A DNA stretch of 12,463 nt. Origin: Nitrosopumilales archaeon CG_4_9_14_0_2_um_filter_34_16. Its GTDB lineage: Archaea > Thermoproteota > Nitrososphaeria > Nitrososphaerales > Nitrosopumilaceae. Below, one piece after another: positions 1-6,569 of this stretch. The notes beneath the pieces are model-generated. The model did no database searches. It saw nothing but the letters and a program-made list of their open reading frames with translations, and was not told the origin of the DNA. Numbering within the stretch: the stretch's first letter is position 1; the number at the start of each line of letters is the position of its first letter. The translations under genes were made by a program, and so were the position numbers. The stretch is from assembly GCA_002788515.1 (NCBI GenBank), contig PFRJ01000039.1, forward strand, positions 1-12,463. Reading direction: 5' to 3'.

Positions 1-30
1 AAATCAAAATTGTTCTGATCGACTCAAAGA

Positions 31-36
31 TTTTAA
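31..36 (+). promoter_or_regulatory. Possible TATA box of pgk
   Basis: TTTTAA lies 23-28 nt before GTG 59, the expected place for an archaeal TATA box driving a leaderless transcript. The match is weak, and only 58 nt of upstream sequence is visible, so this is tentative. Confidence 0.35.
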
Positions 37-58
37 CCAAGTGGGGAATAGACAAGTC

Positions 59-1267
59 GTGAAGGTACTCACATTAGATGACTTTGACCTAAAAGGCAAA
101 ACCGTTTTTTTGAGAGTTGATATGAATTGCCCAATAGATCCAGAAACATTGGAGATTTTAGGTACCAAAAGAATTGAAGAAGCCATTGAAACACTTCAAT
201 CACTAAAAGAAGCCAAAGTGGTGGTAGCATCACATCAAGGAAGAGTTGGAAATAATGACTACACTGGAATGGACAAACATGCAAAAGTTTTAGAAAAATT
301 GATGGGTAGAAAAATAAAATACGTAGAAGATATCATTGGAGAAGCTGCACAAAACGCAATTAAAAATTTGAAGGAAGGTGAGATTCTCCTATTAGACAAT
401 CTCAGATTGTGTGCAGAAGAGAATTATGAGTTTAAACCAGAAAACGCAGCAAAAACAATCATGGTTTCTCGATTATCTAAATTATTTGATCTTTGTGTAT
501 TAGATTCATTTCCTAGTGCCCACAGATCACACCCATCAATAGTTGGATTTCCACAAGTGTTGCCTGCATGTGCAGGAAGAATAGTAGAAAGAGAAGTTAG
601 AAATCTTGATGAGATAATGACAGTTGCCAAAGCACCTCATGTGATTGTTCTAGGAGGTTCAAAAGTGCCAGACAGACTGGAGGCAATAAAATTATTGATT
701 CAGAATGGTCGTGCCGATCATGTACTGTTAACAGGATTAATTGGCAATGTGTTTATGCGTGCACAAGCTAGAATCAAATCTCCATTAGGTATTAAAAGAG
801 AAGAAGAAGTTGTAGCAAAAGCTCATTCATTGATAGGAGAATATCCAGATGTTTTTGCAACACCCGTAGACATTGCAATTGACAAAGATGGTGAAAGAGT
901 AGAGATGGATGTCAGAGAGATGGGCAAAGGTGATAAAATTTTTGATTTAGGTCCAAAAACTGTTGAATATTATTCAAAATTGATTGCAGGAGCAGGAACT
1001 GTATTTATCAGTGGACCTGCAGGATTTTTTGAAAAAGAAAATTTCAGTTATGGAACAAAAGCACTGCTAGAAGCAGTTGCAAATTCAATGGCAACAACAA
1101 TTGTCAGTGGGGGTCACCTAACAACAGCATTAAAAAAACAAGGGTTGGCAGAAAAAATTGATCATATAAGTACAGCAGGTGGTGCATTAGTATTGTATCT
1201 TACAGGAGAAAAACTTCCAATGATTAAAGCACTTGAAGATGCTGCAATAAAATATAGATCTAAATAG
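59..1267 (+). CDS. pgk: Phosphoglycerate kinase, archaeal type
   Basis: Cytosolic enzyme that interconverts 3-phosphoglycerate plus ATP with 1,3-bisphosphoglycerate plus ADP; in an autotrophic archaeon it would mainly serve gluconeogenesis. Numbered from GTG 59 (402 aa, a normal length), the N-terminal substrate signature VFLRVDMNCP lies near 16-25, with R19, D21 and N23. SHQGR is at 58-62, AHRSH at 154-158 and LGGSK at 198-202. The nucleotide-side motif GPAGFFE is at 319-325, SGGHL at 350-354 and STAGGA at 371-376. GPAG and GGH replace the bacterial GPMG and GGD, as in other archaeal enzymes. Two GTG starts are possible, at 41 and 59. I chose 59 because it gives the family-like beginning MKVLTLDDF and because a TATA-like TTTTAA lies 23-28 nt upstream, consistent with a leaderless start. 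It is the only + strand gene and its stop overlaps the end of the opposing suf operon. Confidence 0.96.
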   Translation: MKVLTLDDFDLKGKTVFLRVDMNCPIDPETLEILGTKRIEEAIETLQSLKEAKVVVASHQGRVGNNDYTGMDKHAKVLEKLMGRKIKYVEDIIGEAAQNAIKNLKEGEILLLDNLRLCAEENYEFKPENAAKTIMVSRLSKLFDLCVLDSFPSAHRSHPSIVGFPQVLPACAGRIVEREVRNLDEIMTVAKAPHVIVLGGSKVPDRLEAIKLLIQNGRADHVLLTGLIGNVFMRAQARIKSPLGIKREEEVVAKAHSLIGEYPDVFATPVDIAIDKDGERVEMDVREMGKGDKIFDLGPKTVEYYSKLIAGAGTVFISGPAGFFEKENFSYGTKALLEAVANSMATTIVSGGHLTTALKKQGLAEKIDHISTAGGALVLYLTGEKLPMIKALEDAAIKYRSK

Positions 1268-1607
1268 AAGAACTACAAGAAGAATTTGGACAAACTCGTT
1301 CTTCGGATGTTCCTAAATAGACATCAAAATTACATGCGTTGCAGTGAAATTTTTCAAGAGGATCAAAGAGTTTCATCCAAATAGTAGTGAAGTTTTGGGC
1401 AATGTTTCTAGCAAGACCAGAATTACAAATAGCCATAAAATATGATTCAGCGTCATCTATGATCCAAGAAGAGTCAACATCGCCATTTGTTTTAATTATT
1501 TCAAAAATCTCATCATTTGTAAATTTAGTGTCAATATCATTGAATTTCTCAAAAATTATTTTTCTTATTTGTAGTGCAATTGGAATTGTAGGAGTAAAAT
1601 CACTCAT
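1260..1607 (-). CDS. Unrecognised small protein: helical N-terminus plus C-terminal zinc ribbon
   Basis: I do not recognise this 115-aa protein. Its N-terminal 80 residues read as three helices (about 7-22, 30-40 and 50-62) followed by a strand-like stretch around 65-80, which would suit a winged-helix fold; that is a guess from residue pattern only. The C-terminus has a zinc-ribbon-like set: C89-x2-C92, then C106-x4-C111. One more cysteine, C61, sits in the helical part. It has no signal peptide or membrane segment, so it should be cytosolic. The ATG at 1607 follows the sufU-like stop with a one-base gap, so it is the last gene of the suf operon. I see no good Shine-Dalgarno next to it, so translation is probably coupled. 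Its stop overlaps the pgk stop on the other strand. A role as a DNA-binding regulator or Fe-S accessory factor is possible but not shown. Confidence 0.8.
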   Translation of the reverse strand: MSDFTPTIPIALQIRKIIFEKFNDIDTKFTNDEIFEIIKTNGDVDSSWIIDDAESYFMAICNSGLARNIAQNFTTIWMKLFDPLEKFHCNACNFDVYLGTSEERVCPNSSCSSSI

Positions 1608-1608
1608 A

Positions 1609-2052
1609 CTAGTACAGATTTGCTGCCTCTTCTTTTAATTTATCCACATCTTGAGTATCTTTGAGATTTGCTCCGATGTAGGTATAAAGGGCAGATTTGA
1701 GTACTTTGAGGGAAAGCAGTGCACATTTTATTCGGACTGCTTGAAGATGTTCAAGACCCAACTCACTCAAAACGTCATGTTTTTCAATAGCTCTTGCTTC
1801 ATCAAGACTCTTACCTTTCGTGATTTCTGTCAAGACTGAAGAACAAGCCATGCAAATAGCACATCCTTTTCCATGAAATTTGATATCAGTGATTTTATCA
1901 TCATCAATTTTCATGTCAATATCAATACTATCCCCACAGAGGGGATTTGAATCATGAAAAGTTACATCGTGATTTTCAATTTGACCATAGTTTATTGGGT
2001 TTCTTGAATAGTCAACAATCATTTCATGATAAATGTCTGCATTACTACTCAT
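1609..2052 (-). CDS. sufU: SufU/IscU-like iron-sulfur cluster scaffold or sulfur acceptor
   Basis: Cytosolic partner of the cysteine desulfurase, taking persulfide sulfur and/or carrying a nascent Fe-S cluster. The three conserved cysteines and the aspartate are present: C39 and D41 in NPLCGD, C64 in GKGCAIC, and C110 in RIKCALL. The RIKC context is SufU-like, where IscU has a histidine before the cysteine. However, C64 and C110 are 46 residues apart, close to IscU (43 in E. coli) and well short of B. subtilis SufU (62), so the usual SufU insertion of roughly 18-20 residues is missing. C67 and C70 add to C64 to make CxxCxxC, where most relatives have serine and alanine. Its ATG overlaps the sufS stop (ATGA), and AGGTG lies 8 nt upstream, so translation is probably coupled to sufS. 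Length 147 aa. Scaffold versus sulfur-transfer role cannot be decided from sequence. Confidence 0.93.
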   Translation of the reverse strand: MSSNADIYHEMIVDYSRNPINYGQIENHDVTFHDSNPLCGDSIDIDMKIDDDKITDIKFHGKGCAICMACSSVLTEITKGKSLDEARAIEKHDVLSELGLEHLQAVRIKCALLSLKVLKSALYTYIGANLKDTQDVDKLKEEAANLY

Positions 2053-3293
2053 AATTTGAACACCTTAGCCACAACATTTAATGAATTTACCAGAATATCA
2101 ATGTCTTGTTTAGTATTGTAAATGTAAAAGCTAGCTCTAGATGTGGCAGCAACATTAAGTCGTTCCATCAATACTTGTGCGCAGTGATGACCAGAACGAA
2201 CAGCAATTCCTTCTTCATCAATAATTTGAGCTACATCATGAGGATGAACATCTGCAAAATTAAATGATATGACACCGCCACGTTTTGAGATATCCTTTGT
2301 ACCATAGACATGAAGCCCCTTAACTGCAGATAATTTTTCTAATGCATATTTTGTTAGTTCAATTTCATGTTCTCGTACATTATCCATTCCTATCTTTGTA
2401 AGATAATCTATGGCGGCACCAAGCCCTATAACATCTGCAATGTTTGGAGTACCTGCTTCAAATTTGTATGGTAAATCATTCCAAGTAGTTTCATACTTGT
2501 GCACTTCTCGAATCATATCACCACCTCCATGAAAAGGAACCATGGTTTCAAGTACAGATTTTCGAATCCATAAAACACCAATTCCAGTAGGCCCTAGCAT
2601 CTTATGCCCAGAAAAGGCAAAGAAATCACATCCTAGTTTGTCTATATCCACTGTCATGTGAGGAACCGCTTGAGCACCATCAATTAGTGTAGGCACTCCT
2701 GCAGCCTTACATTTTGCAATGATTGTTTCAGCATCAGTTATAGTTCCAAGAACATTAGACATCAAACTAAAAGTTACAAGCTTAACCTTGCCAGTTGCAA
2801 GTAATTTGTCAAGATCATCTAGAATTAGTTCACCATTATCATCCATTCCAATGTATTCTAGTTTAGCATGTTTTTCTTGAGTAAGAAGTTGCCAAGGCAC
2901 AATATTGCTATGATGTTCATATTCAGTGGTAACAATAATGTCACCTTCATTGATGTGGGGTCTGCCCCATGCATATGCAACTAAATTAATTGCTTCGGTA
3001 GTCCCTCTAACAAAGATAATTTCTTGACGATTTTTTACATTGATAAAACTTGCAATTTTATCTCGTGCTGCCTCATATGCTTCTGTAGATTCCTCGGCTA
3101 AAGCATAAACTGCTCTGTGGATATTTGCATTATGATTTTGATAGTAATCAGTAATAGCATCAATTACTTGATTTGGTTTCTGTGTAGTTGATGCGTTATC
3201 AAGATAAACTAATTGTTTGTTATCTCGAACTGTTCTTGTAAGTATTGGAAAATCTTTTCTTAAATTTTCAAATAATGTTTCAGTACTTTGCAT
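2049..3293 (-). CDS. sufS: Cysteine desulfurase, SufS type (group II)
   Basis: PLP enzyme of the class V aminotransferase fold that converts L-cysteine to alanine and leaves a persulfide on its active-site cysteine for transfer to the Fe-S scaffold. The 414-aa protein is full length. YLDNASTT is at 30-37. EHHSN is at 126-130, with H128 at the cofactor-stacking histidine position. The PLP lysine K231 is in SGHKMLGPTG, the persulfide cysteine C371 is in RSGHHCAQVLM, and the substrate-carboxylate arginine R386 is in SRASFYIYNT. The RSGHHCA context and short active-site loop identify the SufS/CsdA group rather than IscS/NifS. A GTGGAG Shine-Dalgarno lies about 8 nt upstream of the ATG. It follows the Rieske gene with a 3-nt gap and overlaps the next gene by 4 nt, fitting one transcript running from sufB. 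Confidence 0.97.
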   Translation of the reverse strand: MQSTETLFENLRKDFPILTRTVRDNKQLVYLDNASTTQKPNQVIDAITDYYQNHNANIHRAVYALAEESTEAYEAARDKIASFINVKNRQEIIFVRGTTEAINLVAYAWGRPHINEGDIIVTTEYEHHSNIVPWQLLTQEKHAKLEYIGMDDNGELILDDLDKLLATGKVKLVTFSLMSNVLGTITDAETIIAKCKAAGVPTLIDGAQAVPHMTVDIDKLGCDFFAFSGHKMLGPTGIGVLWIRKSVLETMVPFHGGGDMIREVHKYETTWNDLPYKFEAGTPNIADVIGLGAAIDYLTKIGMDNVREHEIELTKYALEKLSAVKGLHVYGTKDISKRGGVISFNFADVHPHDVAQIIDEEGIAVRSGHHCAQVLMERLNVAATSRASFYIYNTKQDIDILVNSLNVVAKVFKL

Positions 3294-3296
3294 ATC

Positions 3297-3605
3297 TTAA
3301 ATCTCCACATAAATTTCGTTGGCGTCTATTTTAACATTGTATATTTTAAGGGGAATTTCTGCAGGAAGATTTTGTGGCACACCATTTACTAAATTAAAAA
3401 CAGATAGATGTAATGGACATCGAACACCTTCATCACTGAGAAATCCAGTAGAAAGATCTGCATCAGCATGAGTACAAATCAAATCAGTTGCGTGGATTTT
3501 GCCTTTAAGATTGGCAATCAATATTTTCTTATCATCGTGTACAAATCCAAAAAGTTGTCCTTCTTTGACCTGCTCTTTATTGCAAGCTTTAATCCAATCA
3601 GACAA
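3297..3605 (-). CDS. Rieske-type [2Fe-2S] ferredoxin within the suf operon
   Basis: Small soluble protein of 102 aa that is essentially one Rieske domain. The ligands of the [2Fe-2S] cluster are plain: C44-T-H46 and C63-P-L-H66, in CTHADAD and CPLHLSVF. It resembles the ferredoxin subunits of ring-hydroxylating dioxygenases, but no oxygenase is nearby. Its place between sufD and sufS suggests a role as an electron donor during cluster assembly, or as a client or storage site; this is inference. There is no signal peptide or transmembrane helix, so it is not a cytochrome bc1-type Rieske subunit. It starts with TTG at 3605, preceded four bases earlier by GGTGA, whose TGA is the sufD stop codon. 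That overlap supports the TTG start and points to coupled translation. Confidence 0.93.
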   Translation of the reverse strand: MSDWIKACNKEQVKEGQLFGFVHDDKKILIANLKGKIHATDLICTHADADLSTGFLSDEGVRCPLHLSVFNLVNGVPQNLPAEIPLKIYNVKIDANEIYVEI

Positions 3606-3609
3606 AATA

Positions 3610-5010
3610 TCACCTATACTTGTAATGTTGTTCTATTTCAGAGTCTTCATTATAGCGAGTCTCTTCAATTTCAACAAATTTAGCTAGTTCCTCATCAGTG
3701 TTAATTGTCAATTCTTTATTATCCCATTTAGACTCAATAAGATAAGCAATCCAAGCCCTTACTTGAAAAGACATTTTTCTTGAAAGAGGCTCCAAAAATC
3801 CCTCAACAATAGTTCTTTCTGCTTCTTCATGGCTAAGGCACCTAGTTTGCAAATAAAATATTTGTTCTTCATCAATTTGAGCAACAGATGCAGAGTGGGT
3901 GGCTTTCACATCGTTAGTGAAAATTTCCAATCCAGGAATTGCGTCAGATTTTGCATCTTTATCCAAAAGAATTGAACGGCCAGACAAAAATGAATTTGAT
4001 TTTACGGCATTTTCTTTGATTCTGATCATTCCTTTGAAAAGAGATTTGGATTTATTTCTAAGAATAGATTTTTCAACCACTCTACCTTCAGTAGATGGGC
4101 TTTCATGATTAACATTAGTTTGAATATCAAATGATTGTTCATTGTTTCCAAAAATTACTTCAGAGTCATTAGATGATGCGCCAGTACCATTAAGAAAATA
4201 TTCAATCTTGTATCTGGACAGCATTGAACCAAACAATCCTGAATACCAGTTTACTTTAGCATCCTGAGCTAAATCGGTTCGCCTTGTTGAAAAAGTTACA
4301 GCATGTTGATCCATCATCTGTAAAGTAGTTATATCCAATTGAGCATTTGCTGCAAGTGTGGTATTCATTAGTTCAAGATATGCTTGTTGGGTTTCAATTT
4401 TTGGAGAATACAATTCCTGAACAATTGTAGCCTTGCTACTTTCATCTGCAAATACGATATTTCTAGAAATTGTAGAGTGACCATCTTCAGAAAGGCAGAG
4501 TAAAATATGAATTGGTTTATCTACAATTAGATTTCGTGGAATGTGAATAAATACGCCTGAATTAAAGGCAGCGTTGTTTAATGCAGTGAATTTATCATCT
4601 TTTGAGTTTGATGCTTCTAGTGATTTTTTAACTAATTCAAAATTATTTTTAATTGCATCAGATATTGATGAAATGATCAATCCTTTTGATTTTAAATTAT
4701 CAGGAAGATTGATTTTATGAGTATTGGTTCCAATTTGAATAATACATATTTCATTTTCTAGTTCACTTAATCTCTTTGAAAGAAATCCAGGAATTGTTTC
4801 AGTTGTGGTTATAGAGAGAGATACTTTTTCTGGATCCATTTTTTTTGCATCAGTGTATTTGTTGTATAATGGAGAAGTCTCTATTGGCAAACTCTCATAG
4901 ATAGACAAAGAATTCTTTCTATAATTCTTTAACCAATCAGGTTCATTTCCAGATGATGAAATTTCATCAAGATGACTGGTGTTTATTTTTGAAAGAATTT
5001 CTTGGGACAT
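3610..5010 (-). CDS. sufD: Fe-S cluster assembly scaffold subunit SufD
   Basis: Paralogue of SufB and partner in the SufB-SufC-SufD scaffold complex, where the SufB/SufD interface builds a nascent cluster. The 466-aa protein has a helical N-terminus, the SufBD beta-helix core (about 140-400) and the C-terminal helical end that normally contacts SufC. The core histidine of SufD is H372 in KATHSAS (equivalent to E. coli H360). The diagnostic DEEQIFYLQTR follows at 380-390, then a helix with EAERTIVEGF. It lacks the catalytic cysteine of SufB at the matching place, which separates it from sufB. The start ATG lies 25 nt after the sufB stop with no visible Shine-Dalgarno. The protein is more divergent than SufB, as is usual for this subunit. 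The contact helix for SufC is kept although no sufC is in this operon. Confidence 0.95.
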   Translation of the reverse strand: MSQEILSKINTSHLDEISSSGNEPDWLKNYRKNSLSIYESLPIETSPLYNKYTDAKKMDPEKVSLSITTTETIPGFLSKRLSELENEICIIQIGTNTHKINLPDNLKSKGLIISSISDAIKNNFELVKKSLEASNSKDDKFTALNNAAFNSGVFIHIPRNLIVDKPIHILLCLSEDGHSTISRNIVFADESSKATIVQELYSPKIETQQAYLELMNTTLAANAQLDITTLQMMDQHAVTFSTRRTDLAQDAKVNWYSGLFGSMLSRYKIEYFLNGTGASSNDSEVIFGNNEQSFDIQTNVNHESPSTEGRVVEKSILRNKSKSLFKGMIRIKENAVKSNSFLSGRSILLDKDAKSDAIPGLEIFTNDVKATHSASVAQIDEEQIFYLQTRCLSHEEAERTIVEGFLEPLSRKMSFQVRAWIAYLIESKWDNKELTINTDEELAKFVEIEETRYNEDSEIEQHYKYR

Positions 5011-5035
5011 GGTTAATCAAAAGTAAGATTGGGGT

Positions 5036-6436
5036 TTATCCCACTGAGTCATCCATCTCTAGTTTGATGAGTCTGTTTAGTTCAACAGCATATTCCATTG
5101 GTAATTCTTTTGTAAATGGTTCCATGAAACCATTAACAATTAGTGATAATGCCTCTTCTTCAGTAAACCCTCTAGTCATAAGATAGAAAATTTGTTCATC
5201 TCCAATTTTTCCAACAGTTGCTTCGTGTGTAATTGTTGCATCTTCTTGGTTGATTTCCATGTATGGGTAAGTATCAGTTTTTGAGGTATCGTCTAAGAGT
5301 AATGCATCACATCTTACAGTAGATTTTACGCCAGTTGCACCTTTTGCAACATTTAACATTCCTCTGTAAGTTGAACGTCCATCCAATCTGCTTACTGACT
5401 TTGATGTAACTTTAGAAGTGGTATTTGGTGCAAGATGAACCATTTTTGCACCAGTATCTTGATGTTGTCCTTTACCAGCAAAAGCAATTGATAGTGTTTC
5501 ACCATACGCTCTCTCGCCCATAAGATAAACTCCGGGATACTTCATTGTTAGTTTACTGCCAATGTTTCCATCAATCCATTCAACAGTTGCACCTTCATAT
5601 GCATAAGCACGTTTGGTTACAAGATTGTAAACATCATTACTCCAGTTTTGGATTGTTGTGTATCTTAGTTTTGCATCTTTTAATGCAACTAATTCAACAA
5701 CCGCAGAGTGAAGTGACTCTGAAGAATAAACTGGTGCTGTGCATCCTTCAATGTAGTGTACTTCTGCACCTTCATCTACAATAATCAATGTTCTTTCAAA
5801 CTGACCAATATTTTCTGCATTAATTCTAAAGTATGCTTGAAGAGGCATGTCAACTTTGACACCAGGTGGAACATAGATGAACGAACCACCACTCCAAACT
5901 GCACTATTCAATGCTGCAAACTTGTTGTCCTCTGGAGGGATAATTTTACCAAAGTATTTTTTGAATAATTCTGGATGTTCTTTTAGTGCTGCATCAGTAT
6001 CTAAAAAGAGAACACCTTGTTTTGCCAAATCTTCTCTGAGACTATGATACACAACTTCAGATTCATATTGTGCACCAACTCCTGCTAAGAATTTCTTTTC
6101 GGCTTCTGGAATACCAAGTTTGTCAAAAGTGTTTTTGACATTTTCTGGAACATCATCCCAGTTCTTTTCTACTTTATCAGATGCTTTTGCATAATAGTAG
6201 ATGTTTTGGAAATCAATTACACTAAGATCTCCACCCCAATTTGGCATTGGTTTTTGCATAAAAATTTCATAAGAACGTAATCTAAAATCAAGCATCCATT
6301 GTGGCTCATCTTTCATTTTACTGATACTAGTAACAGTTTCCTTAGATAGACCTTTTTTGCTAAGGTGTACATACATTTCAGTAGAATCCTTAAAGTCATA
6401 TTTTGAATAATCCATGTTTAGATTTTCAGCAGTCAT
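5036..6436 (-). CDS. sufB: Fe-S cluster assembly scaffold subunit SufB
   Basis: Core scaffold subunit of the SUF pathway, cytosolic, first gene of the operon. Numbered from ATG 6436 (466 aa), it has the SufB signature stretches KFAALNSAVWSGG near 172-184 and YVPPGVKVDMP near 188-198. C232 is in EGCTAP (E. coli C254), and the cluster or sulfur cysteine C376 is in RCDALLLDD (E. coli C405). H404-E405 is in THEATVGKIGDEQ (E. coli E434), followed by YLMTRG. Four methionines allow several starts, with ATGs at 6445, 6442 and 6436. I chose 6436 because a TATA box TTTATAAT begins 28 nt upstream of it, so it suits a leaderless transcript; 6445 and 6442 would lie only 19-22 nt from the box. A weak GGGG just before 6445 leaves the longer 469-aa form possible. 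The strong conservation indicates a working protein. Confidence 0.96.
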   Translation of the reverse strand: MTAENLNMDYSKYDFKDSTEMYVHLSKKGLSKETVTSISKMKDEPQWMLDFRLRSYEIFMQKPMPNWGGDLSVIDFQNIYYYAKASDKVEKNWDDVPENVKNTFDKLGIPEAEKKFLAGVGAQYESEVVYHSLREDLAKQGVLFLDTDAALKEHPELFKKYFGKIIPPEDNKFAALNSAVWSGGSFIYVPPGVKVDMPLQAYFRINAENIGQFERTLIIVDEGAEVHYIEGCTAPVYSSESLHSAVVELVALKDAKLRYTTIQNWSNDVYNLVTKRAYAYEGATVEWIDGNIGSKLTMKYPGVYLMGERAYGETLSIAFAGKGQHQDTGAKMVHLAPNTTSKVTSKSVSRLDGRSTYRGMLNVAKGATGVKSTVRCDALLLDDTSKTDTYPYMEINQEDATITHEATVGKIGDEQIFYLMTRGFTEEEALSLIVNGFMEPFTKELPMEYAVELNRLIKLEMDDSVG

Positions 6437-6456
6437 GTTCATCATAACCCCGTTAT

Positions 6457-6464
6457 ATTATAAA
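6457..6464 (-). promoter_or_regulatory. TATA box of the suf operon
   Basis: The - strand reads TTTATAAT here, within a longer AT stretch. Its first base is 28 nt upstream of the ATG at 6436, the spacing expected for a leaderless archaeal transcript. It lies in the 124-nt gap between the PKD-protein gene and sufB, so sufB is probably transcribed separately from the upstream gene. Confidence 0.65.
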
Positions 6465-6484
6465 TACATGAGGAAAAATAGGCA

Positions 6485-6507
6485 GAGCTAAATAGCTTGA
6501 GCTAAAT
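6485..6507. repeat. 9-bp tandem direct repeat upstream of the suf promoter, candidate regulator site
   Basis: GAGCTAAAT occurs at 6485-6493 and again at 6499-6507, a 14-bp period. Between and across them lies a short inverted repeat, TAGCT-TG-AGCTA (6493-6504). The site is 20-50 bp upstream of the suf TATA box, a place where an activator could bind. No function is shown by the sequence alone. Confidence 0.5.
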
Positions 6508-6569
6508 TTCAAAGTTTAGATAAACAGATTAGAAGAAGAAACATCACTTATACTAACTGAATTTTGAAA

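Noticed and set aside
1387..1638. An 83-codon + strand frame with a hydrophobic C-terminus, resembling a small membrane protein
   Set aside because: The hydrophobic stretch is the complement of the zinc-ribbon protein's N-terminus and the scaffold's C-terminus, and the opposing genes are better supported by operon spacing.
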